A stretch of DNA of 64,000 nt from Ramlibacter lithotrophicus (lineage in GTDB: Bacteria > Pseudomonadota > Gammaproteobacteria > Burkholderiales > Burkholderiaceae_C), in assembly GCF_012184415.1 (NCBI RefSeq), contig NZ_VTOX01000008.1, positions 1 through 64,000 of the forward strand, read 5' to 3'. Below are positions 7,271-15,656 of the stretch, in pieces. The position numbers and the translations under genes were made by a program. The notes below the pieces were generated by a model. That model searched no databases and was not told where the DNA came from. It saw only the letters and a list, made by a program, of their open reading frames with translations. Each line of letters starts with the position of its first letter. The stretch's first letter is position 1.

Positions 7271-7732
7271 CTAATTCCGCTTTTTCGAAAGCTTCTGGTG
7301 CAGCTGCGGCACCAGCATCAGCGCCGCCGAGCCGTAGTACTGGTGGTACTCGGCCACCATCTCGCCTTTCGCCAGCACGGGGTCGCTCGCCGCGAGCTGC
7401 CTGGCTTCGTCGATGTCCTTGACGGCAAACACGAACAGGCCGCGCCAGCCGTCCACGCCGTCGAACGGGCCCGCCAGCACCAGCTTCCCCTCGTCCGACA
7501 GCCGCTTCATGTTGGCAAAGTGCCCGCGGAACATCTCGTCCCGCTCGGGGCCGTCCGGCACCCGTGACGGTCCGGTCTTCAGCACGACCAGCACGTAGCC
7601 GCGCATGCCCCGCTCGTCGGCGCCCGCCCGTGCCGCCAGCTCGGCGTCGTAGGGCGGCGCCGGTTGCTGCGCCGCCGCAGGCGCGATGGCCAGGGCCAGG
7701 GTCGTCGCCAGCGCGCAAGACAGCTTGTTCAT
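7271..7732 (-). CDS. Exported YciI-like protein
   Basis: This 153-residue protein has a signal peptide (MNKLSCALATTLALAIAPAAAQ). The rest is a YCII domain: YVLVVLKTGPS, FRGHFANMKRLSDEGKLVLAGPF, LFVFAVKDIDEARQLAASDPVLAKGEM. YCII domains form a ferredoxin-like fold, often with a His-Asp pair; here the conserved His is in GHFANM. Exported versions are common in Burkholderiales and Sphingobacteria but have no known reaction. It stands alone, convergent with the preceding gene and divergent from the PepSY gene. Confidence 0.8.
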   Translation of the reverse strand: MNKLSCALATTLALAIAPAAAQQPAPPYDAELAARAGADERGMRGYVLVVLKTGPSRVPDGPERDEMFRGHFANMKRLSDEGKLVLAGPFDGVDGWRGLFVFAVKDIDEARQLAASDPVLAKGEMVAEYHQYYGSAALMLVPQLHQKLSKKRN

Positions 7733-7860
7733 GATGACTCTCCCTGGGTCGAAGTGCGGATCCTACGCGCGGCGCGGTGTTAAGAATCCGGTAAGTCCCC
7801 GTGCGGATGCTTCCCCTCAGGGTGGGCACATTGCTCGCCCGTCTGCAAAGGAACCGTCCC

Positions 7861-8154
7861 ATGAACCGTCTTGTCCTCGCCATTCCCGCCGTCGCGCTGT
7901 CGCTTTCCGCGATGGCCGAAGTGCAACCCCTGGAGATCCAGGCGCCGCAGGCGCAGCTGACGATGGCGCAGGCCGTCGTGATCGCCGAGTCCATGGGCAA
8001 CGGACGCGCCGTTCGCGCGCGCCTGGACGATCGCTCGGCGCTACCGGTGTACAAGGTCACCGTGAAGTCGCGCGGCGAAGCGCCGCTGAAGCTCGAGGTG
8101 GCAGCGCGCGGCGGGCGCATCGTGGCCAGCGAGCGCCAGGACCACGACGACTGA
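7861..8154 (+). CDS. Small exported PepSY-domain protein
   Basis: This 97-residue protein has a signal peptide (cleavage near AMA-EV). It is followed by one PepSY repeat: LTMAQAVVIAESMGNGRAVRARL, then LPVYKVTVKSRGEAPLKLEVAARGGRIV. PepSY modules bind or inhibit peptidases or act as periplasmic sensors. The start follows a GGAACCG-type ribosome site. It is transcribed away from the YciI-like gene, with about 130 bases between the two starts holding both promoters. Confidence 0.75.
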   Translation: MNRLVLAIPAVALSLSAMAEVQPLEIQAPQAQLTMAQAVVIAESMGNGRAVRARLDDRSALPVYKVTVKSRGEAPLKLEVAARGGRIVASERQDHDD

Positions 8155-8261
8155 GCCTTCGGTGATGGTAGATTGACCATGCTCGCCGCCTCGGCAAAGG
8201 TTTGCCGGCAACGCAGCGAGCCGCAACGGTGCGGCAGGACGTAACCCCTCCGGAAAGCAGC

Positions 8262-8534
8262 ATGGCCATCGAGATACCGAAGGAAGCGCGCAAGGAGGCC
8301 ATCGCCTCGATCGAGCGGTACTTCAGGGAGAACATGGAAGAGCCGATCGGCAACATCGCCGCCGGCGGGCTCCTGTCGTTCTTCCTGGAGGAGATCGGGC
8401 CGCTGGTCTACAACCGGGCGGTGGCCGAGGCGCAGGAGCGGCTGCAGGCGCGGGTGATGGAGCTCGACATCGAGCTGCACGAGGACGAGTTCCAGTACTG
8501 GCGCAAGTTCGAGCGCCAGCGCAAGCCGGGGTAG
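8262..8534 (+). CDS. DUF2164 family protein
   Basis: This 90-residue protein matches the small DUF2164 family closely: IPKEARKEAIASIERYFREN, EEPIGNIAAGGLLSFFLEEIGPLVYNRAV and ELDIELHEDEFQYWR. It is soluble, helical and of usual family length. No function is known. It is preceded by a GGAAAGCAGC ribosome region and is 11 bases from the next gene. Confidence 0.85.
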   Translation: MAIEIPKEARKEAIASIERYFRENMEEPIGNIAAGGLLSFFLEEIGPLVYNRAVAEAQERLQARVMELDIELHEDEFQYWRKFERQRKPG

Positions 8535-8545
8535 GTGCGCGGCGC

Positions 8546-8980
8546 ATGACCGACTCCCCGCTCGGCAAGCCGTACGACTACGCGGTCTCGCGCCTCGCGG
8601 CGGCCGGCGGCGACCTGGAGGCGCTGCCGCTGCCGCTGCAGACACTGCTGCTGGTCGAGATGGCCCAGGCCATGATCGACAGCGGCGGCCTCGAATACTT
8701 CTTCGAAACCGACTTTCCGAACAATCCCGCGTACGAGGTGTTCGTGCAGGCCTACCGCCGCATCGGCGCGGAATCGGCCGCGGCCTGCATCGAGGCGTCG
8801 GCGCTGATGTTCCCGTTCGGCGAGCCGCATTTCTTCGAGGAACTGCGCCAGGTATGGCTGGAGAAGATGCGCGTCGACCCGCGGTTCGCCAGCCTCGGCG
8901 AGCGCATCACGGGCGATGCGTCGGTGTGGGAGAAACTGTCGCAGTACGTGCAGCGCCACATCGATGCGTTCGGCGCGTGA
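8546..8980 (+). CDS. DMP19/DUF4375-like protein
   Basis: This 144-residue acidic protein contains LLLVEMAQAMIDSGGLEYFFETDF and YRRIGAESAAACIEASALMFP, the core of the DMP19 (DUF4375) family. The founding viral member mimics DNA charge, but bacterial members are uncharacterised. It lies 11 bases after the DUF2164 gene and is probably translated from the same mRNA. Confidence 0.7.
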   Translation: MTDSPLGKPYDYAVSRLAAAGGDLEALPLPLQTLLLVEMAQAMIDSGGLEYFFETDFPNNPAYEVFVQAYRRIGAESAAACIEASALMFPFGEPHFFEELRQVWLEKMRVDPRFASLGERITGDASVWEKLSQYVQRHIDAFGA

Positions 8981-9025
8981 GACGCCCGGCATGAAACCAC
9001 TCGCCAACGATACGGAGGCATGCGG

Positions 9026-9496
9026 ATGAAACCCGTCAGGTACTACTGGGAAGACTTCACGCCGGGCTGGCGCTACGAATCGCCGCCGCGGACGCTGACG
9101 GCGCAGGACATCACGACCTTCGCCCGCGAATACGACACGCAGTCGTACCACACCGACGAAGAGGCCGCGAAGTCGTCGCCCTTCGGCGGCCTGATCGCCA
9201 GCGGCTGGCAGACCTGCGCCGTGGCGATGCGGCTGATGTGCGACGGCTACCTGCTGGAGACCTCCTGCATCGGATCGCCCGGGCTGGACGAATTGCGCTG
9301 GCTCAAGCCGGTGCGGCCGGGCGACGCGCTGCGGCTGCATTCGGTCGTGCTGGAACAGGCTCCGTCGCAGAAAGACCCGGCCCGCGGCACGGTCAAGTTC
9401 CGCTGGGACGTGTTGAACCAGCACGGCGAAGTGGTGTGCTCGATGACGGGGCGGCAGCATTACCGCCGCCGCTCGCCGGCGACGGCCGACAGCTAG
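9026..9496 (+). CDS. MaoC-like acyl dehydratase
   Basis: This 156-residue hot-dog protein shows the R-hydratase signature: TLTAQDITTFAREYDTQSYHTDEEAAKSSPFGGLIASGWQT, with the catalytic Asp/His pair in YDTQSYH. Such enzymes hydrate trans-2-enoyl-CoA or related thioesters. ATG 9026 is chosen over 9020 because the CGGAGG ribosome site at 9013-9018 is 7 bases from it. No fatty-acid or PHA gene is adjacent, so the substrate is open. Confidence 0.85.
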   Translation: MKPVRYYWEDFTPGWRYESPPRTLTAQDITTFAREYDTQSYHTDEEAAKSSPFGGLIASGWQTCAVAMRLMCDGYLLETSCIGSPGLDELRWLKPVRPGDALRLHSVVLEQAPSQKDPARGTVKFRWDVLNQHGEVVCSMTGRQHYRRRSPATADS

Positions 9497-9542
9497 GCAA
9501 GCCGCTGGCCGAGGGGCGTGAAACGCCGGCCGGCCGTGTGCG

Positions 9543-10289
9543 TCAGTGCAGGGCGAGCGGAACCGGGATGGTCGCCGGCAGCGGCGGGATGTACCGGGGC
9601 GCGGCTGCGGACGTTGCGAGATGGATCGGCGATGCGCTGGCCGCGCTGTCGCACGCCACCTGCTGCGGCACGCAACCCAGGATGGCCTGGCGGTGCTTGC
9701 GCGCCTTCGCGACGTAGCGGCACAGGTCGGCGTAGACCTGCGCCACCGAGTCCTGCGGGCCCACCGGATGGACCATGACGTCTGGCACGACCAGGATCTC
9801 GTCGCGGCCGAACCCGAGTTCGATCGTGCAGGGCTTGCCGAATCGCGCCTGGAGGGCGGCGATGGCCGCTCCGGCGCCGCCGCCCGCCGTCAGCAGTGCG
9901 AACGTGTCGGCGGCGGTTCGAACGACCAGACCCTGCCCGGCGGCAACCCGCGTGAGTCCGGACTGGATGGCCTGCAGGACCCGGTCGACGCCGGGACGGC
10001 CGAAGACGAGTTCGAGTTCCGGCAGGTCGTCGACCTGCATCACGGCCAGGGCTGGCGTCCGGCCAAGGGCGCGCGCCGCCTCCAGCAGTTTCTCGCCGCC
10101 GGTGTGCAACAGCGCCAGGTCCGGCTGCGCCATGGCGGGAGCCTCCAGGTCGAGGCCGGCCACTTGTTGGGGTGCGTCGGGGACCGCGCGGCGCCGCGCT
10201 CTCGCAGGCTCGCAGGAGGCGGGGGCCCTGGGGCTGAACCGGCTCTTGTGGCCTCGCACGATGCACCAGAGATCGCGGATGGTGGTCAT
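9543..10289 (-). CDS. Degenerate GGDEF-domain protein
   Basis: In this 248-residue protein, residues about 75-200 follow the GGDEF fold: LAVMQVDDLPELELVFGRPGVDRVLQAI (with the DxD-like metal strand) and then VVRTAADTFALL, where the signature GGDEF has become AADTF. The two glycines and the catalytic glutamate are gone, so diguanylate cyclase activity is unlikely. It may bind GTP or c-di-GMP or act as a protein partner. The N-terminal 70 residues are basic and disordered. No EAL domain is attached. Confidence 0.6.
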   Translation of the reverse strand: MTTIRDLWCIVRGHKSRFSPRAPASCEPARARRRAVPDAPQQVAGLDLEAPAMAQPDLALLHTGGEKLLEAARALGRTPALAVMQVDDLPELELVFGRPGVDRVLQAIQSGLTRVAAGQGLVVRTAADTFALLTAGGGAGAAIAALQARFGKPCTIELGFGRDEILVVPDVMVHPVGPQDSVAQVYADLCRYVAKARKHRQAILGCVPQQVACDSAASASPIHLATSAAAPRYIPPLPATIPVPLALH

Positions 10290-10382
10290 TGCAACGGACT
10301 TCCTGCGAACGTGAACATCTTCTTACCTGTTGCAATTAACGCATTCAGATACAAGCGCGCCCTCCGGGAGTTCCTTAGCGGC

Positions 10383-10401
10383 CTTAGGCGCTTCGCCTAA
10401 G
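10383..10401. other. Perfect 8-bp hairpin in the gap between two minus-strand genes
   Basis: CTTAGGCG and CGCCTAAG pair perfectly around a 3-base loop. It lies 31 bases beyond the stop of the polyferredoxin gene and 93 bases before the start of the GGDEF gene. Neither side carries a clear T run, so a factor-independent terminator is only a guess. It could equally protect the 3' end of the polyferredoxin mRNA. Confidence 0.35.
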
Positions 10402-10431
10402 CCGGCCCGGCGCCTCGGGGGCCGGCCGGCG

Positions 10432-12177
10432 TCAGAACCGCATCTCCATGTCCTGCGCCATGAGCCAGAAGTTCGCCGCCGTCACCAGCGCGAAGAACGC
10501 CAGCAGCGGCAGCAACCTGAGGCGGGTAGCGACGCCGCCGCTGGCGGGCAGCAGGCGGCGCGCCTGGTAGCGGGCGATCTGCACCGCCAGCCAGAAACCC
10601 AGCACCATCAGGCCGGCCTGGATCGTGAACGTCACGTTCTCGGGCATCACCACGGCCATCATCAGGTCGTGGCGTTCGGTGCTGGTCAGGGGCCTGGCGC
10701 CGAGGCCGAACGGGTTGGCGATCACGCGCAGCACGTCGCCGCCTTCGCGCAGCAGGTGGTCCATGTTGTGCGCGAGGTGATAGGCGAAAGCGAGCGGCAG
10801 GGCGGTGAAGGCGAAGCCGCCGAACAGCTTGCGGTAGGACGCGGCGCCTTGCCCGCCGACGTTGGCCAGCGCGATCATGGCCCCGTACAACGCGACCGGC
10901 AGCGCGGACGAAGCGACCATGCCGGCCGCGAAGCTCAGGAACAGGTGTCCCGTTTCGCCGATGGCGGTGCCCATCGTCACCACCCACTCCGACCACTGCG
11001 GGATCATCGTGATGCCGTGGAAGCTGGTGATTCCCAGCAGCGCCAGCATGAACCAGGCGGCGTCCCAGCCAGGCGTGCCGGTTTTCCTGGCCTCGGTGTC
11101 CAGTGTGCGCAGCCGCCAGGACACGTTCTTCTCGGGGCAGCTCAGCACGCAGTTGCCGCACGACAGGCAGAAGGTGTTCTCGCTGAAGCGGCCGACCACC
11201 AGGCGGCTGGGGCAGGGCTCGATGGTCTCCGAGCCGTGGTAGCACTCCATGGTCTTGCAGCCGTCGCAGGTGGACTGGGCGATGGGGCGCACGGCGATCG
11301 GCGACAGCCGCGAATAGAAACCTACGGTGCGGCCGACGGGGCAGGCGTAGCGGCAGAAGGCCTTGCGCTCGAACACCAGCAGGAACACGACCGACAGCAC
11401 CAGCATGACGATGCCGAGCGCCGCCGTCAGCAGTGGCTTGCCGGTGACGCCGGCGCCCAGCTCCAGCCAGCTCAGGCCCATGAACATCAGCAGCGCGATC
11501 CACACGTTCTGCAGGGCGCGCGGCACCTTCAGGTTCAGGCCCGGGTGCGGCGTGACCCGCTTCCACCAGCTGCGGCGCACGATCCAGTTGGCCAGCGTGT
11601 CCCAGGGGCAGACGGCGCACCAGGCCGAGCCGATGAAGAACACCGCGACGATCACCAGCGGCCACCAGATGTTCCACACGAAGGCGGTGGCGATGTTGTG
11701 CTCGGGATGGACGGTGCCGAAGAAGCCTGCCGCGATCACCACCAGGAAAACGCTCACGGAGGCCAGGCGCGCCGCGAGCAGCGGATAAGGACTGCCGTTC
11801 AGGAAGCGAACGAGGCGGCCGACGAGCGGCATGCGCGCGAGATTCCAGCTGCGCGGCGGCGCGTCGCTGGCCGGGCGGGCCAGCAGCGACCACAACGCGA
11901 TGAGGGCCATCACGATGGCGGCGGCCTGGATCCATTCGCCGGGCAGGCCGGGATGGATCATCACGTTTTCGGCGTCCGCGCCGGCTTCGTCGGCGCTCGC
12001 TGCGGCCGGCGCGGGGGTGCCCTGGTCCGGCGGGACGTCGGCTGCCGGACCGGCGGCCTGCTCCGCGGGCGCGGCGATCGTCGGCACGCCGTGTTCGTTG
12101 GTTCCGTGCGCGGTCGCCGGTCCCCACCAGGCCGCCGCCACGGACAGTACGCACGCGAGAATGATTCGCTTGGGCAT
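10432..12177 (-). CDS. Membrane polyferredoxin (NapH/NosR/CcoG-like electron carrier)
   Basis: This 581-residue protein has a signal or anchor helix, a His/Ala-rich periplasmic stretch of about 70 residues, then several transmembrane helices. Its iron-sulphur motifs are WCAVCPWDTL, CRYACPVGRTVGFYSRL, CDGCKTMECYHG and CLSCGNCVLSCPEKN; the last is a classical 4Fe-4S ferredoxin pattern. CxxxCP pairs in loops are typical of NapH and NosR, which move electrons from quinol across the membrane. The FMN domain of NosR is absent. Its gene is divergent from chrA and near the octaheme reductase, so supplying that enzyme is a reasonable inference. The start at 12177 gives a proper signal peptide. Confidence 0.8.
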   Translation of the reverse strand: MPKRIILACVLSVAAAWWGPATAHGTNEHGVPTIAAPAEQAAGPAADVPPDQGTPAPAAASADEAGADAENVMIHPGLPGEWIQAAAIVMALIALWSLLARPASDAPPRSWNLARMPLVGRLVRFLNGSPYPLLAARLASVSVFLVVIAAGFFGTVHPEHNIATAFVWNIWWPLVIVAVFFIGSAWCAVCPWDTLANWIVRRSWWKRVTPHPGLNLKVPRALQNVWIALLMFMGLSWLELGAGVTGKPLLTAALGIVMLVLSVVFLLVFERKAFCRYACPVGRTVGFYSRLSPIAVRPIAQSTCDGCKTMECYHGSETIEPCPSRLVVGRFSENTFCLSCGNCVLSCPEKNVSWRLRTLDTEARKTGTPGWDAAWFMLALLGITSFHGITMIPQWSEWVVTMGTAIGETGHLFLSFAAGMVASSALPVALYGAMIALANVGGQGAASYRKLFGGFAFTALPLAFAYHLAHNMDHLLREGGDVLRVIANPFGLGARPLTSTERHDLMMAVVMPENVTFTIQAGLMVLGFWLAVQIARYQARRLLPASGGVATRLRLLPLLAFFALVTAANFWLMAQDMEMRF

Positions 12178-12429
12178 CGCTCTTCGCGGCCGCGCGGGAC
12201 CGCGCCAGTGTTCGTGGCTCAGGCAATGCAAGTTCCGGGCCGCCGGCGCAAAGGGCGCAAGCGGGGGCAAACGCCACCGGTGCGTGAGCAATGCACGCCC
12301 GCGCGTCTCAATCCCGGAAAAGGCGCCCCCGCCGGCCACCACATACGGGAAGCCGGCAGCCGCACGCCGGCGGGAGCGCGTCGTGGCTCTGGCACACTGG
12401 CGCCTCCTCGTTGCACGGAGCGCGCCGAC

Positions 12430-13671
12430 TTGACAGCCACCCCGCCCGTCGCCAGCCCTGACGCGCACGCCGCGACGCCGGCGCAACCGGTCCGGGGCAC
12501 GCCGCTGGAGGTGCTGCTCGCCTTCCTGCGCCTCGGGCTGACCTCGTTCGGCGGACCCGTGGCCCACCTCGGCTACTTCCGCACCGAGTTCGTCGAGCGC
12601 CGGCGCTGGCTGGACGACCGCAGTTATTCCGACCTGGTCGCCCTGTGCCAGTTCCTGCCCGGGCCGGCCAGCAGCCAGGTCGGGATGGCGCTGGGCCTGT
12701 CGCGGGCGGGCTGGGCCGGCGCGCCGATGGCGTGGCTGGGTTTCACGCTGCCTTCCGCCTTCGTGCTGATCGCCTTTGCGTACGGCATCGCGCGCTGGGG
12801 CGGCCTCGCCGCATCGGGCGCCGTGCAGGGATTGAAGGTGGCCGCCGTCGCCGTCGTGGCGCAGGCCGTGTGGGGCATGGCCAAGTCGCTGTGCCCGGAC
12901 CGCGCGCGCGCCGGGCTGGCGATCTTCGCCGCGCTGCTCACCTTGGCGCTGCCGTCGGCGATCGGGCAGGTCGGCGCGATCCTCGCCTGCGGGCTGGTCG
13001 GCTGGCGGCTGGTCCGGGTGCCGCACCAGCAGCCGATGGCCCATGCCGGGTATCGCGTCCCGCGCGGCGCCGGCGTGGCCGCACTGACGCTGCTGCTGGT
13101 ACTGCTGGCAGGCCTGCCCGTCATCGCCACTGCGACCGGCTCGGCGCTGTGGGCGCTGGTCGACGGCTTCTACCGCGCCGGCGCGCTGGTCTTCGGCGGC
13201 GGCCACGTCGTGCTGCCGCTGTTGCAGGCGACGGTGGTGCCGGGCGGCGCGGTGAGCAATGCCGACTTCCTGGCGGGATACGGTGCGGCGCAGGCCGTGC
13301 CTGGCCCGCTCTTCACGTTCGCCGCCTACCTCGGCACCGTGGCGGACAGCCCGCTGCAAGGCTGGACCGGCGGCCTGGTGTTCCTGGTGGTGATCTTCGT
13401 GCCGGCCTTCCTGCTGCTGGTGGCCGCCTTGCCGTTCTGGGACGAGCTGCGCCAGCGCGACGCGGTGCAGTCGGCAATGGCCGGCGTCAACGCCGGGGTG
13501 GTCGGCATCCTGCTGTCGGCGCTGTACGACCCGGTGTGGACCAGCGCGATCCATGGCCGCGCGGAATTCGGCATCGCGCTGGCAGCGTTCGGGCTGCTGG
13601 TGTACGCGCGGCTGTCCCCGGTGTTCGTGGTGGCGCTGTCGGCCGCGGCGGGGTGGGCGCTGCTCGGATAA
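12430..13671 (+). CDS. chrA: ChrA-type chromate/anion permease
   Basis: This 413-residue protein carries the two homologous halves of long CHR transporters: LTSFGGPVAHLGYF with LCQFLPGPASSQ in the first, and FYRAGALVFGGGHVVLPLL with GYGAAQAVPGPLFTFAAYLG in the second. ChrA proteins export chromate; some relatives have other roles. No ATG precedes the first FGGP motif, so a TTG at 12430 behind GGAG (12417-12420) is taken as the start. It lies between the polyferredoxin and the octaheme reductase, an unusual neighbour that may or may not be functional. Confidence 0.85.
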   Translation: MTATPPVASPDAHAATPAQPVRGTPLEVLLAFLRLGLTSFGGPVAHLGYFRTEFVERRRWLDDRSYSDLVALCQFLPGPASSQVGMALGLSRAGWAGAPMAWLGFTLPSAFVLIAFAYGIARWGGLAASGAVQGLKVAAVAVVAQAVWGMAKSLCPDRARAGLAIFAALLTLALPSAIGQVGAILACGLVGWRLVRVPHQQPMAHAGYRVPRGAGVAALTLLLVLLAGLPVIATATGSALWALVDGFYRAGALVFGGGHVVLPLLQATVVPGGAVSNADFLAGYGAAQAVPGPLFTFAAYLGTVADSPLQGWTGGLVFLVVIFVPAFLLLVAALPFWDELRQRDAVQSAMAGVNAGVVGILLSALYDPVWTSAIHGRAEFGIALAAFGLLVYARLSPVFVVALSAAAGWALLG

Positions 13672-13784
13672 CAACGCGCGTTCCGCGCCCGCCCGAAACG
13701 CTGCGTGGCTGCTGCGGCGCTGTCTGCATCGGCACCACGGTCGGAGCCAGTGCGGGCTGCGAAGGTGCAGTCGCTCTGCAAGTT

Positions 13785-13826
13785 TTGACGGCCATCAAAC
13801 TTGAGCTTTTTGCTCATTCACAGAAT
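13785..13826 (+). promoter_or_regulatory. FNR/DNR-type box and -10 of the octaheme reductase gene
   Basis: TTGAC-GGCC-ATCAA at 13785-13798 matches the TTGAT-N4-ATCAA consensus at 9 of 10 positions. Its centre (13791.5) is 41.5 bases from a start near 13833, and CAGAAT at 13821-13826 sits where the -10 should be. This is class II activator geometry. The 5' untranslated region would be about 107 bases. The regulator at 16367-17074 carries the ExxSR recognition motif that reads this box. Confidence 0.7.
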
Positions 13827-13939
13827 CCAGTTGACCTCGGGGATTTTCCCCTTGCGGCGCCCGTGCCGCCACCTCGGCGGCGGAGGATTCCCGGCCGCAA
13901 GAGGACAGAACCCCGATCGCGATCAACAGGAGAAGAAGC

Positions 13940-15655
13940 ATGTTTCGTTGGTTCGGTTCCTCATTCTGGCGGGCCATGCTCGGCCTGGCGGCGGCGCTGG
14001 CGCTGCTGGCCGGCGCCCCGGCCGCTTATGCGCAGAAAGCCAAGGCCTACAACGCCAAGGACTGCTACGAGTGCCACGAGGCGATCCAGGAGTTCCACGA
14101 GAAGAGCCAGCACAAGTCGGTGGGCTGCGACTCCTGCCACAGCGGCCTGGAGGCGCACCGCAAAGCCGGCAAGGGCCGTCCGGTGACCAACAACGATCCT
14201 GCCAGTTGCGGCAACTGCCACAAGAACCAGTTCCGCACCATGTACACCATGAACACGGAGAAGGCGGCGCACAAGGAAAAGGCCGTCGCCGCCGGCGGGG
14301 CGCTGGACAAGGCGCTGGCGCCGCACGGCTTCACGCGCGAGCACAACGAGCCGAGATCGCATGCCTTCGCGCTGTATGACCAGCTGGTGGTCGACCGGGC
14401 GTTCGGTGGCCGGTTCGTCAACAAGGAAGGCCGCGCCGGGCTCACCCGCATGGGCGGAAACTTCAGGATCTGGGACGTGCTGAAGGACGAATTCCCGGGC
14501 GAGCCGCACAAGGCGTTCAAGCCGGGCACGGCCGCCGCGGCCAACCCGGTGTGCATGTCGTGCAAGACGTCCGACCACATCCTCGACTGGGCGTACATGG
14601 GCGACCCGAAGCCCGAAGCGAAGTGGAGCCGCCTGTCCAAGGTGAACGAGTTCGTCAAGGACACCAACCACGCGCTCAACTGCAACTTCTGCCACGACCC
14701 GCACAGCGCCGGGCCGCGCATCATCCGCGACGGCCTGATCCAGGCCCTGTCGCGCCCCGAAAAGGACACGCTGTGGCACAAGGACCCCAAGGGCGCCAAG
14801 ATCGAGATCAAGGAGCTGGGCGAGCGCGGCTTCACGCGCAAGATCGCGACGCTCAGCCGCTATGACGCCAAGCTGCAGTGCGCGCAGTGCCACGTCGAAT
14901 ACAACTGCAATCCCGGGTTCGATCCGGTCACCGGCCAGGCCATCGGCATGGACGACCAGCGGACCAACCACTTCCCGCTCAAGAGCGTGAACGACATCGG
15001 CCAGCACTACAAGGACCTGCGGTTCGGCGACTTCAAGCACGCCGTCACCGGCGCCACCCTGTGGAAGGGCCAGCACCCGGACGTGGAGGTGTTCTACAAC
15101 AGCGTCCACCAGAAGCAGGGGGCGGACTGCGCGACCTGCCACATGCCCAAGGCCAAGGACCCGAAGACCGGCAAGCAGTACACGTCGCACTGGCAGACCT
15201 CGCCGCGCCACTACGTCAAGGACGCGTGCCTGGGTTGCCACAAGAGCTGGACGGAGAAGCAGGCGCTCTACAGCATCGACTCGCTGAAGAACAAGTGGGT
15301 GGGCAAGATGCGCAAGGCCGAGTTCTGGCTGACCCGGCTGATCGACAAGTACGAGGCGGCGCAGAACATGGGCGTGGAACCCGCCGTGCTGGCGGAAGCG
15401 CGGACCAAGCACTCCGAGGCCCATATCCACTGGGAGTTCTGGTCGGCCGCCAACGGCGGGCACTTCCACAACCCGCAGCAGTTCGAGGAATCCATCAACA
15501 AGGGCATGACGATCTCGCAGGCTGGTATCAAGCTGCTGGACGACGCGATGGCCAAGCGCCGCGCGCAGGGCTCGGCAAGCGCCGCGCCGGCTCCGGCTGC
15601 AGCCGCGGCCGGCCCCGCCGCCATGGTGCCGGTGGCCGCGCCGGCGGCGAAGTAG
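13940..15655 (+). CDS. Octaheme cytochrome c nitrite reductase (ONR type)
   Basis: This 571-residue periplasmic protein has a signal peptide cleaved after AYA (about residue 31). Heme sites are CxxCH at 42, 63, 90, 248, 314, 397 and 430 and CxxCK at 205: seven plus one lysine-ligated heme, the fourth in order, as in the Thioalkalivibrio octaheme reductase. NrfA has only five. Tyr321 and Cys323 in HVEYNC match the Tyr-x-Cys pair that is covalently linked in that enzyme, and His379 lies 58 residues on, the spacing of its active-site His. It would reduce nitrite to ammonia in six electrons, and probably hydroxylamine or sulphite. The C-terminal Ala/Pro-rich tail (about 545-571) is dispensable-looking. 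GGAG precedes the ATG. Confidence 0.9.
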   Translation: MFRWFGSSFWRAMLGLAAALALLAGAPAAYAQKAKAYNAKDCYECHEAIQEFHEKSQHKSVGCDSCHSGLEAHRKAGKGRPVTNNDPASCGNCHKNQFRTMYTMNTEKAAHKEKAVAAGGALDKALAPHGFTREHNEPRSHAFALYDQLVVDRAFGGRFVNKEGRAGLTRMGGNFRIWDVLKDEFPGEPHKAFKPGTAAAANPVCMSCKTSDHILDWAYMGDPKPEAKWSRLSKVNEFVKDTNHALNCNFCHDPHSAGPRIIRDGLIQALSRPEKDTLWHKDPKGAKIEIKELGERGFTRKIATLSRYDAKLQCAQCHVEYNCNPGFDPVTGQAIGMDDQRTNHFPLKSVNDIGQHYKDLRFGDFKHAVTGATLWKGQHPDVEVFYNSVHQKQGADCATCHMPKAKDPKTGKQYTSHWQTSPRHYVKDACLGCHKSWTEKQALYSIDSLKNKWVGKMRKAEFWLTRLIDKYEAAQNMGVEPAVLAEARTKHSEAHIHWEFWSAANGGHFHNPQQFEESINKGMTISQAGIKLLDDAMAKRRAQGSASAAPAPAAAAAGPAAMVPVAAPAAK

Positions 15656-15656
15656 C

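Noticed and set aside
7188-7274. 28-codon frame after the 6601 gene
   Set aside because: It overlaps by ATGA and is hydrophobic, but it has no ribosome site, no homologue I know and ends at the opposite gene; chance is as likely.
10330-12400. Very long plus-strand open frame opposite the polyferredoxin gene, joined to chrA
   Set aside because: It is the low-stop shadow of a GC-rich minus-strand gene. Its peptide is Gln/His/Arg-rich without domains, whereas the minus strand gives clear ferredoxin motifs. Only the chrA part from 12430 is kept.
13940-15655. Hydroxylamine oxidoreductase as the identity of the multiheme protein
   Set aside because: HAO has no CxxCK heme; the lysine-ligated fourth heme and Tyr-x-Cys pair fit ONR.
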